NCBI RefSeq assembly: GCF_014836905.1
Contig: NZ_JACSPZ010000005.1
Location: 1 to 64,000 of the forward strand
Length of the DNA: 64,000 nucleotides
Origin: Solibacillus faecavium
GTDB taxonomy: Bacteria > Bacillota > Bacilli > Bacillales_A > Planococcaceae
Direction of reading: 5' to 3'
Of this stretch, positions 44,773 through 54,428 are shown in pieces (position 1 is the stretch's first letter; each line of letters opens with the position of its first letter). Below the pieces are notes generated by a model. The model searched no databases. It worked only from the letters and a program-made list of their open reading frames with translations, and had not been told where the DNA came from. A program made the translations under genes and the position numbers.

Positions 44773-45705
44773 ATGACAAATATCGTTCTACTATGTAGTG
44801 CTGAACAACAGCAAACAATTAAACATTTCTATAAAGACGCAATCATCGAACGAAAGGCTCCTGGAGTTTTATTTGCAGTAAAACTTGCCGATACCGCAAT
44901 TACCGCCTATAAATCCGGCAAAGTCATGTTTCAAGGCGCTGGTGCGGAACGGGAAGCTGCACGCTGGGGGCAAGTAAGTTCCCAAACTACGAAAAAAGTT
45001 TCCATTAAAGGGGATACGCTACCGGATAATTTTGCAGCATTATCGGTAATTGGTTCAGACGAAACGGGAACAGGAGATTATTTTGGACCTGTTACGGTGG
45101 CAGCAGTGTATGTTCCAGCCGACAAAATCGCACTCGTAAAGGAATTGGGTGTCAAAGATTCCAAACAATTAACAGACGACTATATGCGCAAAATTGCACC
45201 GGATTTAATGAAAGTATGTGCCCATAGCATATTGACACTTCGCAATGACAAATATAACGAAATCCAGGCACGCGGGTATTCCCAAGGTAAAATAAAGGCA
45301 ATGCTTCACAATCAGGCTATCAAGCATGTCCTAACTAAAATAGCTCCCGAGAAGCCTGAATATATTTTAATAGATCAATTCGCAGAACGCGGGATTTATT
45401 ACAATCATATTAAAAATGAGAAAGAAATTGTGCGGGAAAAAGTCCTGTTTTCGACAAAAGCAGAAAACCTGCATGTAGCTGTTGCAACAGCATCGATATT
45501 GGCAAGGTATGCTTTTTTAAAGGAAATGGATCGTCTCTCAAAGGTTACAGGTTTTCCCCTTCAAAAAGGAGCCAGTGGTAAAGTGGACGAAATGGCAGCA
45601 AAAATTTGGCTGAAATTTGGAGAAGAGACACTTCGTTCTATGACAAAGTGGCATTTTGCCAATACAGAAAAAGCACGTAAACTTCTCCAAAAAAGAAAGC
45701 AGTAA
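44773..45705 (+). CDS. rnhC: Ribonuclease HIII
   Basis: 310 residues. Cleaves the RNA strand of RNA-DNA hybrids. The N-terminal TBP-like substrate-binding domain (TAYKSGKVMFQGAGAEREAARWG) distinguishes HIII from HII. The catalytic domain starts at IGSDETGTGDYFGPV, with DSKQL, LIDQFAE and VAVATASILARY. The ATG at 44773 follows GAAAGGA; a frame starting at 44758 adds five residues. In B. subtilis rnhC lies next to zapA, as here. Confidence 0.95.
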   Translation: MTNIVLLCSAEQQQTIKHFYKDAIIERKAPGVLFAVKLADTAITAYKSGKVMFQGAGAEREAARWGQVSSQTTKKVSIKGDTLPDNFAALSVIGSDETGTGDYFGPVTVAAVYVPADKIALVKELGVKDSKQLTDDYMRKIAPDLMKVCAHSILTLRNDKYNEIQARGYSQGKIKAMLHNQAIKHVLTKIAPEKPEYILIDQFAERGIYYNHIKNEKEIVREKVLFSTKAENLHVAVATASILARYAFLKEMDRLSKVTGFPLQKGASGKVDEMAAKIWLKFGEETLRSMTKWHFANTEKARKLLQKRKQ

Positions 45706-45745
45706 CGAAAAAGAGCTGTGACCAATAGGCACAGCTCTTTTCGTT
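45704..45745. terminator. Bidirectional terminator between rnhC and the VOC gene
   Basis: AACGAAAAAGAGCTGTG pairs with CACAGCTCTTTTCGTT around a 9-base loop, with a one-base bulge. It serves convergent genes on both strands and overlaps both stop codons. Confidence 0.88.
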
Positions 45746-46115
45746 ATTTCTCCATAACAGCAAAGTAATTTTCTTCATCATCGGCAAAGTTAAATACTTT
45801 ACCAAAAGGCATTTCCATAAACTCTCCAACTGTAATTCCTTTAGTTTGATAGTCTCTATATAACTCATCTAAATTTTCAGCATAAAACATTAAAGAAGGT
45901 GTCGTTAAATTTAACTCGGGAGACATTTCCGCAATCTTCTTTTTATCATGTAAAACAATACTTGTTTGTGCATTTTCATTTGGCACTATTGTAATAATAC
46001 GCATTCCATTATTAATATCAGAAACTACGGTAAAGCCTAATTTTTCAGTCCAAAACTTTTTTGATCGCTCCTGATCCTCTACATACAACATTACTTGCCC
46101 TATTTGTCCAATCAT
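45744..46115 (-). CDS. VOC (glyoxalase/bleomycin resistance) family protein
   Basis: 123 residues, two beta-alpha-beta-beta-beta units. The first begins GQIGQVMLYVEDQERSKKFW and ENLGF-type KLGF, the second PSLMFYAENLDELYRDYQTKG and ends EENYFAVME with the conserved metal-ligand Glu position. Members range from glyoxalase I to dioxygenases and drug-binding proteins; the substrate here is unknown. The ATG follows AGAGGAG. It lies at the start of the accessory segment between rnhC and pheT. Confidence 0.85.
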   Translation of the reverse strand: MIGQIGQVMLYVEDQERSKKFWTEKLGFTVVSDINNGMRIITIVPNENAQTSIVLHDKKKIAEMSPELNLTTPSLMFYAENLDELYRDYQTKGITVGEFMEMPFGKVFNFADDEENYFAVMEK

Positions 46116-46162
46116 TTTTTTACTCCTCTTTTATAAAATATAATTTTACCAATTATATCAAA

Positions 46163-46194
46163 TAAAAAACGGCAGGAGCAAAAAACTCCCGCCG
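46163..46194 (-). terminator. Terminator after the MFS transporter gene
   Basis: Minus strand: CGGCGGGAG pairs with CTCCTGCCG around six T (one mismatch), followed by T6. Confidence 0.85.
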
Positions 46195-46211
46195 ATTGAT
46201 CCGATTATTTA

Positions 46212-47735
46212 TTATTTCTTTTGTGGCACTGGACCTGTATAGTCCTCACGTTTCGTCACGTCAACACGCTTAATAAATAATGCTAACACTAAAGCAACTA
46301 CTGTTACAGCTGCTGCTACGAAGAAACTGAATGTAATGCCGTCAAGCATTGCTTGTTGCATTACCTGTGCCTGAACTTGCGCGATTTGCTCTGCTGTCGG
46401 TTGGACAGCAGATGAAGCATTTGCTTTAAGATCAGCCGCAATTTCTGCTGCACGTGTTTTTGTATGAGAGTTGAAGACAGTTACTAGGACAGCTGTACCA
46501 ATCGCTCCAGCAACTTGCTGAGCTGTATTGTTCATTGCTGTACCATGTGGATTCAAACGGTTAGGTAATGCATTTAAACCGTTTGTCATAATCGGCATCA
46601 TTACCATTGAAATACCAAACATACGAATTGTATATACCGAAATGATATATAAATATGATGAATCGACATCCAAATAACCTAAACCTACTGTCGCCAATGT
46701 TGTAATAGTTAATCCTATAACGGCTAGAATACGCGGTCCGAATCGATCGAATAACTTCCCGGTAATTGGTGACATAATCCCCATCATAATTGCACCAGGC
46801 AACATCATTAATCCTGCTTCAAATGGTTCGATTCCACGAACATTTTGTACATAAGCCGGTGTTAAAATCATCCCTGAGAACATAGCTACAGATAGTACCA
46901 TTGATACGACAGAAGCCAATGCATACGAAGGGTATGTGTAAATTCGTAAATCTAGTAATGGTTGTTCTAAGTTGAATTGACGTACGATAAACCATGCTAA
47001 ACCAATTGCCCCTGCAGCAATCGTACCCCATACTTCTATTGCTGACCAGCCAGCTGAACTTGCTGTACTGAAGCCGTATAACAATCCGCCAAAACCGATT
47101 GTAGACAATACAATAGAAAGTATATCGATTTTAGCATCACGATTTGGAAGGACATCTTCCAGTTTCCAAACTGCCAGTAAGAGTGATAAAACGGCAATTG
47201 GAAGAATCATTTTGAACAGAACGCTCCAGTCGTAATGTTCCACAATCCACCCTGATAGTGTTGGTCCGATTGCTGGTGCCAGTACCATAACTAAACCGAA
47301 CATCCCCATTGCCTGCCCGCGCTTTTCAACCGGAAAACTAATCAGCATTACGTTCATTAAAATTGGTGCCATCGTTGCTGCACCAGCAGCTTGAATCATA
47401 CGACCCGCTAGTAAAAGTGCGAAGCTAGGCGCAAATGAGGCCAATGCTGTACCAATAACGAAAATCGCCATCGATAAAATGAACAAAGGTCTTGTTCTGA
47501 ACTTTGTAATTAAATATGCCGAAGCAGGAACCAATACCCCACTTACAAGCATATATCCTGTTGCTAACCATTGAACAGTTGAATAATCTTGAATATCAAA
47601 CGCTACCATAATAGATGGTAAGGCTACGTTTAATAATGTGTTATTTAAAAATGCTACAAACGCCCCGACAAATAATACAGCAATCATTAAATATGGAGGT
47701 TTTTTAAATGTCTTTATATCTTGTGTTTTATCCAT
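46212..47735 (-). CDS. DHA2 family (EmrB/QacA) MFS drug efflux transporter
   Basis: 507 residues with 14 transmembrane helices, the DHA2 layout. It shows the motif-A region (LITKFRTRPLFILSM), the motif-C region GLVMVLAPAIGPTLSGWIVE in helix 5, and a motif-B-like RMIQAAGAATMAPI. It is a proton-driven exporter of lipophilic drugs or other toxic compounds. It is divergent from a TetR gene, with two operator-like repeats over its promoter, so induced efflux is the expected role. Substrates cannot be read from sequence. Confidence 0.93.
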   Translation of the reverse strand: MDKTQDIKTFKKPPYLMIAVLFVGAFVAFLNNTLLNVALPSIMVAFDIQDYSTVQWLATGYMLVSGVLVPASAYLITKFRTRPLFILSMAIFVIGTALASFAPSFALLLAGRMIQAAGAATMAPILMNVMLISFPVEKRGQAMGMFGLVMVLAPAIGPTLSGWIVEHYDWSVLFKMILPIAVLSLLLAVWKLEDVLPNRDAKIDILSIVLSTIGFGGLLYGFSTASSAGWSAIEVWGTIAAGAIGLAWFIVRQFNLEQPLLDLRIYTYPSYALASVVSMVLSVAMFSGMILTPAYVQNVRGIEPFEAGLMMLPGAIMMGIMSPITGKLFDRFGPRILAVIGLTITTLATVGLGYLDVDSSYLYIISVYTIRMFGISMVMMPIMTNGLNALPNRLNPHGTAMNNTAQQVAGAIGTAVLVTVFNSHTKTRAAEIAADLKANASSAVQPTAEQIAQVQAQVMQQAMLDGITFSFFVAAAVTVVALVLALFIKRVDVTKREDYTGPVPQKK

Positions 47736-47790
47736 AAATTTTATTTCCCTTCTTTATACGTTCAAACTTCCTATTTCTATACTCGAACTA

Positions 47791-47842
47791 TTTTATACTC
47801 GGAGTCCAATAAATACAACAATTTTATACTCTAAGTCTAAAA
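47791..47842. promoter_or_regulatory. Paired TetR operator candidates over the efflux pump promoter
   Basis: TTTTATACTC-NN-AGTC occurs at 47791-47807 and 47822-47842, 31 bp apart (three helical turns). The second extends to an imperfect palindrome TTTTA-n-ACT-nnn-AGT-n-TAAAA. The first covers the minus-strand TATAAA -10 of the pump gene and the second covers the -35 area. Confidence 0.65.
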
Positions 47843-47845
47843 ACA

Positions 47846-47874
47846 TTGCTAATACGCGTTTCAGTCAGTAGAAT
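47846..47874 (+). promoter_or_regulatory. Promoter of the tetR-type gene
   Basis: -35 TTGCTA (47846-47851), 17-bp spacer, -10 TAGAAT (47869-47874), adjacent to the second operator copy. This suggests that the regulator also controls its own gene. Confidence 0.6.
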
Positions 47875-47964
47875 AGGAGTATAAATCAGCGTATATAGAA
47901 ATGTTTTTTTCTATTTATTTTTTATATGCACACTGAATCGGATATATTTATTTGGAGGAAACTC

Positions 47965-48858
47965 ATGAATCAACGAAAAAGACAGGTGCTCGACAATGCA
48001 TTACAGCTTTTTATTGAAAAAGGCTTCCATGAAACATCAATACAAGATATTTTGGACAAAGCACTTATTTCCAAAGGAACTTTCTATAATTATTTTTCTT
48101 CAAAAGTAGAATGTTTTACAGCAATTATGGAGCAAACCCGTTATGAAGCGAGCTTGTTACGCCATGAAATGCTATTAAACCAAGATAATACAGATGAAAA
48201 TTTATTGTTGGAACAAATACTCGTACTTATGCAAATAAATAAGAAACAAAATCTAGCATCCGTGTTTGAAAATATTTTTCAGTCGAACGATAAGGAGCTC
48301 AGGGAATTATTAGAGCGCTATCGCTTACTGGAAATTGAATGGGTATCTAATCGGTTCACCGATATTTTTGGCGAAAAAGTACGCCCTTATACTCTTGAGC
48401 TCGCTATTTTGTTTTTTGCGATGGTGCATCATTTAACGTATTGTCATCGCTTATTTTATAAGGATATGATTGATCCGAAGAAGATTTTAAGGATTGCACT
48501 TCGCAATATTAAAGCAATTTACCCTTCCATGTTGGAAAATGGCGAAATATTAATTACTCAAGATGCTCTTCAACTAGTTGAGGAGAAAAAAATTTACCAA
48601 TCGGTAACAAAGAGCGATTTAATTGAAAAAGTGCAAGGGTTTCTTGACCAGTTAAAATTGGATGCCGCAAATGGGGTAGGAGCTCAATTTACGGAAAGTA
48701 TTCTAGATGAGCTACAGCGCGATGAATTACGTATTGCCGTCATTGAAGCATTGCTAAAACCATTTCGTGAAGCTTTTGCAAATACGCCTCATGCTGGGGA
48801 AAATGTCGAGCTCGCAAATTTATTATGGTTTTATATCAAAAACGCGGAAAATAATTAA
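47965..48858 (+). CDS. TetR-family transcriptional regulator of the adjacent efflux pump
   Basis: 297 residues, longer than the usual ~200 for TetR. The N-terminal HTH is standard (FHETSIQDILDKALISKGTFYNYFSSK); the ligand domain follows, and residues from about 205 form an extra C-terminal helical region. The ATG at 47965 follows GGAGGAAA; a frame from 47926 lacks such a site. It is divergent from the DHA2 pump and likely represses it until a ligand binds. The ligand is unknown. Confidence 0.9.
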   Translation: MNQRKRQVLDNALQLFIEKGFHETSIQDILDKALISKGTFYNYFSSKVECFTAIMEQTRYEASLLRHEMLLNQDNTDENLLLEQILVLMQINKKQNLASVFENIFQSNDKELRELLERYRLLEIEWVSNRFTDIFGEKVRPYTLELAILFFAMVHHLTYCHRLFYKDMIDPKKILRIALRNIKAIYPSMLENGEILITQDALQLVEEKKIYQSVTKSDLIEKVQGFLDQLKLDAANGVGAQFTESILDELQRDELRIAVIEALLKPFREAFANTPHAGENVELANLLWFYIKNAENN

Positions 48859-48875
48859 ACTTCCTCATAACAAAT

Positions 48876-48918
48876 AAAAGTCGTATTGAACGTTATATAA
48901 TGTTCAATACGACTTTTT
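48876..48918. terminator. Bidirectional terminator between tetR and the helicase gene
   Basis: AAAAGTCGTATTGAACGTTA pairs with TAATGTTCAATACGACTTTT (one G-T) around a few bases, with A and T runs on both sides. It serves convergent genes. Confidence 0.9.
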
Positions 48919-48921
48919 AAA

Positions 48922-50367
48922 CTATTTACCGCTCGTCGAAATATGCACTTTTAATTGCTTACCTTTTATTGGCGTTGTTTTCATCGCTTTTAATACGAGG
49001 TTGCCCTTCCCATTTAGAATTTCCACGAATGAGGACGTATCTAAAATTGTAATAATGCCGATATCTGCAGCAGTCATGCCAGGAATTTTTGCAATCGTCC
49101 CGACAAAATCAATGGCACGTAGCTTTTTCTTCTTACCGCCATTAAAGTAGAGCTTTGTAATGTTTGCATCAACCTTAGCATTCTTTTGTTTTTTCTTCTG
49201 TGGTCGACTTTGCATTTTTTTATCAAATGCTTCTGCCTTTGCTTCTACTTCTTCATGTGTCGGCAAATTCACTTTTGGAATTGTAAACCCAATCAATTCT
49301 TCAATTCCTGCTAAAAACTCATGTTCAAACGGTGTAATAAACGTGACAGCCTTCCCTTGCTTGCCAGCACGCCCTGTTCGACCTGTACGATGGACATAGG
49401 CTTCTTTTTCCATTGGTAAATCATAGTTAATCACTAGTGAAATGTTCTCAATATCAATACCACGCGCTGCAACATCTGTCGCCACTAAATAACGGAAATC
49501 CCCACGCTTGAAATCATTCATGACAAGTAAACGCGTAGACTGATCCATCCCGCCATGCAGTTTATCGACACTGTACTCACGGTCGTATAAATAATCATGG
49601 AGAGCATCAACACGGTCTTTCGTACGGCAGAAAATAATACATGTATCCGGATTTTCTACAACCGCAATTTTTTCTACAGCTGCTGTTTTCTCCTCATCGT
49701 GTACTTCTATCACAGCATGCTCAATTTTTGGAGCAGCCTCCTCTGAGTGTACTTCGATATCAATCGGAGCCTTTAAATAATTGGATGCAAGTTTTTTTAT
49801 CGTATCTGGCACAGTTGCAGAAAACAGCATCATAACTTCACGATGTTCAACATGTGCTAAAATTGCTTCTACCTGATCAATAAAGCCCATGTTAAGCATT
49901 TCATCTGCTTCATCAAGAACTACATAGCGAATTTTATCCAGTTTTAACGTGCCCTTTTCAATATGATCCAATACGCGTCCTGGCGTTCCTACTGCAACAT
50001 GTGTTTTTTGTTTTAGTTCATCTTGCTGATAACGGAATGGTTGCTTCCCGTACAATGCTGTCGCTTTAATACGTTTGTAGCGTCCAATATTTGTGAATTC
50101 TTCTTTTACTTGGACAGCTAGTTCACGTGTCGGTGTTAGTACGAGCGCTTGTGGCTTGTTTTCAATCCATTCTATATTTTCGCAAATTGGAATCGCGAAT
50201 GCAGCAGTTTTTCCACTTCCTGTTTGTGCTTTTACGATTAAATCTTCGTCTTTTAAAGCATGGGGCAAAACCTTTTGCTGTACTTCAGTCGGTGTACTGT
50301 AATCCAAATCTTTAAGTGCACGCTGTAATTCTTGTGATAATGAATAGTCGTTAAAATTAGTTGTCAT
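48922..50367 (-). CDS. dbpA: DEAD-box RNA helicase, DbpA/YxiN type
   Basis: 481 residues. ATP-dependent RNA helicase that acts on 23S rRNA during large-subunit assembly. Motifs are Q ([12 protein letters not shown]), I (AQTGSGKT), Ia (PTRELA), II (DEAD), III (SAT), V ([10 protein letters not shown]) and VI ([10 protein letters not shown]). The last ~75 residues form the DbpA-type RRM-like domain ([35 protein letters not shown]), which binds hairpin 92. A basic linker lies near 370-395. The ATG follows GAGGAA. Confidence 0.92.
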   Translation of the reverse strand: MTTNFNDYSLSQELQRALKDLDYSTPTEVQQKVLPHALKDEDLIVKAQTGSGKTAAFAIPICENIEWIENKPQALVLTPTRELAVQVKEEFTNIGRYKRIKATALYGKQPFRYQQDELKQKTHVAVGTPGRVLDHIEKGTLKLDKIRYVVLDEADEMLNMGFIDQVEAILAHVEHREVMMLFSATVPDTIKKLASNYLKAPIDIEVHSEEAAPKIEHAVIEVHDEEKTAAVEKIAVVENPDTCIIFCRTKDRVDALHDYLYDREYSVDKLHGGMDQSTRLLVMNDFKRGDFRYLVATDVAARGIDIENISLVINYDLPMEKEAYVHRTGRTGRAGKQGKAVTFITPFEHEFLAGIEELIGFTIPKVNLPTHEEVEAKAEAFDKKMQSRPQKKKQKNAKVDANITKLYFNGGKKKKLRAIDFVGTIAKIPGMTAADIGIITILDTSSFVEILNGKGNLVLKAMKTTPIKGKQLKVHISTSGK

Positions 50368-50389
50368 ATTTATTCCTCATTTTCTTCTA

Positions 50390-51283
50390 TTAATGAATGA
50401 TTCCCGGATCAACAATAGCGATAAATTTTCTCGTTGCTTTTGAAAGTGAAACATTTTTTAAATGGACAACCCCTAAACTGCGCTTAGGAATTGGCTGTTG
50501 GAGCTCAATTTCATATAAAAGCCCTTTTTTTAAGTAGTCGGTTGCAAACTCTTTTGTTACGCTCGCGACGCCTAAATTGATTTTAGCAAATTCCAATACT
50601 AAATCATGAGAGCCCAATTCGAATTCAGGTGAAATTGTATAGCCTTGTTCTTTTAGATAGTTTTCCACATAATTACGGGAATTCGCCTTTTTTTCAAGAA
50701 AAATCAATGGCAGCTTCATAAGCATATCGAACCGAATCGGTTTTTTCGTTAAGTTTTTATATTTTTGTCCGCACACTAATATATCATGAATCTCCTTACA
50801 AGGGATAACTTGAAGCTGAGGATCTTGTATTGGCAGATTACAAATGCCTAAATCCGCTTCCCCAGACTTAATAAAAGCTAATATTTCATTTGTTGTACCG
50901 TTTAGAACCTTTAACTTAATGCCAGGATATTTAATATGGAATGCCTCTAAATAAGGCAGTAAAAAGTACCTTGAAATTGTATCCCCGACACCAATACGTA
51001 AAACGCCTGTACGCAAGTTTTTAAATTCGGCAATTTTTTCTTCCCCAGCGTCTAAAATACCAAGAGCGGAATTAACATATTCATGTAACAGCTCGCCTTC
51101 TTCTGTTAATGTTACCCCTTTTGGAGTTCTATTAAATAAAATGATATCAAGTTCTTTTTCAAGTTTTGAAATGGACTGACTAACTGCTGGCTGTGTCATG
51201 TATAACGCTGCCGCTGCCTTTGAAAAACTTTTATTTCGACTCACTTCATTGAAGATACGATAAGCTTCCAACTTTATAATCAT
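50390..51283 (-). CDS. LysR-family transcriptional regulator
   Basis: 297 residues. The N-terminal winged HTH (KSFSKAAAALYMTQPAVSQSISKLEKEL) and the C-terminal periplasmic-binding-like effector domain (residues 90-295) are complete. It resembles the CysL/YwfK branch by general look only. It is divergent from the CofE-like ligase gene, with repeated motifs in the 152-bp gap, so it may regulate that gene. The effector is unknown. It lies 22 bp upstream of the DbpA-type helicase gene on the same strand, perhaps co-transcribed. Confidence 0.9.
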   Translation of the reverse strand: MIIKLEAYRIFNEVSRNKSFSKAAAALYMTQPAVSQSISKLEKELDIILFNRTPKGVTLTEEGELLHEYVNSALGILDAGEEKIAEFKNLRTGVLRIGVGDTISRYFLLPYLEAFHIKYPGIKLKVLNGTTNEILAFIKSGEADLGICNLPIQDPQLQVIPCKEIHDILVCGQKYKNLTKKPIRFDMLMKLPLIFLEKKANSRNYVENYLKEQGYTISPEFELGSHDLVLEFAKINLGVASVTKEFATDYLKKGLLYEIELQQPIPKRSLGVVHLKNVSLSKATRKFIAIVDPGIIH

Positions 51284-51347
51284 ATAACCCTCACTTATAT
51301 CTGATATTAGAATTATTAATTTTACTTATATCACATGAACGGGTTAT
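51284..51347. promoter_or_regulatory. Candidate LysR-binding region between lysR and the CofE-like gene
   Basis: The direct repeat ACTTATATC occurs at 51293-51301 and 51324-51332, 31 bp apart. An outer inverted pair ATAACCC (51284-51290) and GGGTTAT (51341-51347) encloses it. The layout fits tandem regulator sites but no clear T-N11-A dyad is proven. Confidence 0.4.
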
Positions 51348-51435
51348 AGTAAATATTGTGAGATTTCTTAAGTTTTGTTTTATCGAAAGCAAAACCATTA
51401 AAATATAACTTACAGCTATTGAAGGAGAGATTATT

Positions 51436-52626
51436 TTGGAACGTGTAGTAGGAACGGTTGTACGAGGTCTTCGTGGCCCAATTATTAATGAAGGGGACGA
51501 TATTGTTCAAATCGTTGTTGATACAGCGTTAAATGCAGCAAAGACAGAAGGCTATGCTATTGAAGATCGTGATATTGTTACTGTAACAGAGTCTGTTGTA
51601 GCACGTGCACAAGGGAACTACGCAAAAATATCAGATATCGCATCAGATGTACAAGCCAAATTTGGAGATGATACAGTAGGTGTTATTTTCCCAATTCTTT
51701 CGCGTAATCGCTTCTCAAACATTTTAAAAGGAATTGCAGGAGGTACAAAGAAAATCGTCCTTATGCTAAGCTACCCTTCTGATGAAGTAGGTAACCACTT
51801 AGTTACTTTGGATGAGCTTGATGAAAAAGGAATTAATCCTTGGACAGATGTGCTAACTGAATCTGAATTCCGTGGCCATTTCGGTTACAACAAACATACA
51901 TTTACAGGTGTGGACTACATCGAATATTATAAAGAATTAATCATTGAACAAGGCGCTGAAGTTGAAGTAATTTTCTCAAACAACGCAAAAACGATTTTAG
52001 ATTATACGAAAAATATTTTAACATGTGATATTCACTCTCGTTTCCGTACAAAACGTATTTTAAAAGCTGCCGGTGCAGAAAAAATCTACGGTCTAGATAA
52101 TATTTTAGCGGAATCTGTGAACGGATCTGGTTTTAACTCTAACTACGGCTTACTTGGCTCGAACAAATCGACAGAAGATAGCGTAAAATTATTCCCGGAT
52201 AACTGTCAACCAATCGTTGATGACATCCAAGCAAAAATTTTAGCTGCTACTGGTAAACTTGTAGAAGTAATGATTTACGGCGATGGAGCATTTAAAGATC
52301 CTGTAGGTCAAATTTGGGAGCTTGCAGACCCTGTTGTATCTCCTGCCTATACGCCAGGCCTTGACGGTACTCCGAACGAGATCAAGTTGAAGTATTTAGC
52401 TGATAATGATTTTGCAAATCTACACGGTGAAGCATTAAAAGAAGCAATTAAAGATTATATTAATAACAAAGAAGAAGATTTAACTGGTAATATGGCTGCT
52501 CAAGGTACTACACCTCGTAAGCTGACTGACCTTATCGGCTCATTGTCTGACTTAACTTCAGGATCAGGCGATAAAGGAACACCAATGATTTATATTCAAG
52601 GCTACTTCGATAACTACACAAAATAA
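51436..52626 (+). CDS. CofE-like protein (coenzyme F420-0:L-glutamate ligase family)
   Basis: 396 residues. The N-terminal part (VVGTVVRGLRGPIINEGDDIVQIV, then ITVTESVVARAQGNY) fits the CofE/FbiB ligase family, which adds glutamate to F420-0 with GTP. The protein is longer than archaeal CofE (about 250 residues), and the insert and C-terminal region (SRFRTKRILKAAG, PVGQIWELADPVV, LIGSLSDLTSGSGDKGTP) are typical of a Firmicutes subgroup. No other F420 gene lies in the window. It may ligate an amino acid to some other phospho-acid. The start is TTG behind GAAGGAGAG. It is divergent from LysR. Confidence 0.75.
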   Translation: MERVVGTVVRGLRGPIINEGDDIVQIVVDTALNAAKTEGYAIEDRDIVTVTESVVARAQGNYAKISDIASDVQAKFGDDTVGVIFPILSRNRFSNILKGIAGGTKKIVLMLSYPSDEVGNHLVTLDELDEKGINPWTDVLTESEFRGHFGYNKHTFTGVDYIEYYKELIIEQGAEVEVIFSNNAKTILDYTKNILTCDIHSRFRTKRILKAAGAEKIYGLDNILAESVNGSGFNSNYGLLGSNKSTEDSVKLFPDNCQPIVDDIQAKILAATGKLVEVMIYGDGAFKDPVGQIWELADPVVSPAYTPGLDGTPNEIKLKYLADNDFANLHGEALKEAIKDYINNKEEDLTGNMAAQGTTPRKLTDLIGSLSDLTSGSGDKGTPMIYIQGYFDNYTK

Positions 52627-52631
52627 AAAGA

Positions 52632-52674
52632 AAGCAGAATGGTCGCTATATCAGCTTCCATTCTGCTATTTTTT
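52632..52674 (+). terminator. Terminator after the CofE-like gene
   Basis: AGCAGAATGG pairs with CCATTCTGCT around a 13-base loop, followed by ATTTTTT on the plus strand. It also faces the end of opuAC. Confidence 0.88.
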
Positions 52675-52675
52675 A

Positions 52676-53563
52676 TTATTTTTCAATACCTTCTGTCCAT
52701 TTATTCACACGGTCTTCATTGTTTTCAATCCATTTTTGGGCCGCTTCTTTAGGTTTAGTCCCTGAATAAATATCCAGCATTACTTCTTCTATATCTTCTG
52801 TAGTCCATTCAAAGGCATCTAAAATTTTAAATGCATCTGGTGCTTCTTGTTCTAGGTTTTGACGAACAAAAGTGTGAATACTTTCTTCCCCACCGAATAC
52901 ACGTTCAGGATCTTCCAAATATTTTAAATCGTAATTGGCAAATTTCCAGTGTGGGCTCCAGCCTGTTACAACGATTTCTTCTTCATTTTTAATCGCTTGC
53001 TCTAAAGCAACCGTCATCGCACCTGAAGAAGATGGTTGTAATGACCAAGATTCTAGGTTTGGATAAGTTTCTAACGCTCTTTCCGCAGCCGCAACTACTC
53101 CAGCACCTGCTTCAATACCCGTAATTGTTGATGCTGCTTCTGTCGACAGATCCGCAATCGATGCAACTTCCATATAGCTCGGTACAACTAAACCAATTTT
53201 TGCACCTTCTAAATTTGGCCCTAAATCCTCAATATCTGCACCATATTTTTCATATTGTGAAGCATGTGTTGCAGGTAGCCAGCCAGATACCATGGCATCT
53301 GACTCACCTTTTGAGACAGCCTCCCACATAATAGCATTATCTAAAGGTGTAATATCGACATTATAGCCAACACTTTCTAATACTTCTGCAACTACATACG
53401 TAGAAGCAACTTCTGAATCCCACTCAACATAGGCTAACTTAATTGAATCTAAATCTTTTGAAGCTGAAGTATCTTTTGTATCCGTTGTTTCATCTCCACA
53501 TGCACCTAATAAAAGTGCTGCGCTCAGTGCAGTAGCTGCCGACATCCATTTGAATTTTTTCAT
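52676..53563 (-). CDS. opuAC: Glycine betaine ABC transporter substrate-binding lipoprotein
   Basis: 295 residues. Lipoprotein signal with lipobox LLLGAC (Cys22), then an OpuAC-type binding domain: KLAYVEWDSEVASTYV, WEAVSKGESDAMVSGWLP, and VVTGWSPHWKFANYDLKYLEDP, containing the Trp residues that cage the betaine ammonium group. It captures glycine betaine or proline betaine outside the membrane for osmoprotection. The ATG at 53563 lies 1 bp after the opuAB stop and has GGGGGA upstream; a frame from 53578 adds five residues. Confidence 0.95.
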   Translation of the reverse strand: MKKFKWMSAATALSAALLLGACGDETTDTKDTSASKDLDSIKLAYVEWDSEVASTYVVAEVLESVGYNVDITPLDNAIMWEAVSKGESDAMVSGWLPATHASQYEKYGADIEDLGPNLEGAKIGLVVPSYMEVASIADLSTEAASTITGIEAGAGVVAAAERALETYPNLESWSLQPSSSGAMTVALEQAIKNEEEIVVTGWSPHWKFANYDLKYLEDPERVFGGEESIHTFVRQNLEQEAPDAFKILDAFEWTTEDIEEVMLDIYSGTKPKEAAQKWIENNEDRVNKWTEGIEK

Positions 53564-53564
53564 T

Positions 53565-54428
53565 TTATTTTCCCCCATTTGATTTATCTTTATTTAAACT
53601 TTGTGTTAATCGGTCTACGATAATCGCAAAGATAACTAAACTAATACCCGCGACAAATCCGTTACCAATTTGTGCGCGTTGCAATGCTGATAATACTTCC
53701 CGACCTAATCCCGGTGCACCAATCATTGATGCAATAACAACCATCGATAAAGATAATAGTACTGTTTGGTTAATACCGGCCATTATAGTAGCTTTGGAAA
53801 GAGGTAGTTCAACTTTTAATAACTTTTGTGCAAACGTACTACCATAAGAGTCCGCTGCCTCGATTAAGTGCTTTGGAACTTGGCGAATACCTAAATTCGT
53901 GAAGCGTACAGTTGGTGGTAATGCGAAGATTACTGAGGCAAATACACCTGGTACGACACCAATTCCGAAAAATGCAACCGCTGGAATTAAATAAACAAAT
54001 CCTGGCATTGTTTGCATGAAGTCTAAAATTGGTTTTAATATTTGTTCAACAATTTTTGATTTAGACATTAGTATTCCAAGTGGTATACCGATTACAATTG
54101 CAAGTAAACTTGAGAACAGTACAAGCGTAAATGTGTTCATAAGTTGATTCCATAGCCCTTGGTTTAAAATGAATAATAAACCTAGTATTGAGAAAATCGC
54201 TAAACCAAATCTTTTACCTGTTGCAAAAAATGCTAAAATAGCTACGATAATAATAAATACGTATGGTGGTATAGACGTCAATCCTGATGTGACGAGATCC
54301 ATTAAGTCCGCACCATTATTTTGTATAAAACGGAATTGAGCTGAAAGTGTATCCGTAACTATGTCCATTAAGTCTTCTACTCTATCTGCTACTGGTATTG
54401 GAGTTCCAAAATTTAATAGTTTACTCAT
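53565..54428 (-). CDS. opuAB: Glycine betaine ABC transporter permease
   Basis: 287 residues, about seven transmembrane helices. The ABC permease EAA loop lies in [30 protein letters not shown], which contacts the OpuAA ATPase. It is the membrane channel of the OpuA importer. Overlaps opuAA by 8 bp with its own GGAGGTG ribosome site inside opuAA. Confidence 0.95.
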   Translation of the reverse strand: MSKLLNFGTPIPVADRVEDLMDIVTDTLSAQFRFIQNNGADLMDLVTSGLTSIPPYVFIIIVAILAFFATGKRFGLAIFSILGLLFILNQGLWNQLMNTFTLVLFSSLLAIVIGIPLGILMSKSKIVEQILKPILDFMQTMPGFVYLIPAVAFFGIGVVPGVFASVIFALPPTVRFTNLGIRQVPKHLIEAADSYGSTFAQKLLKVELPLSKATIMAGINQTVLLSLSMVVIASMIGAPGLGREVLSALQRAQIGNGFVAGISLVIFAIIVDRLTQSLNKDKSNGGK

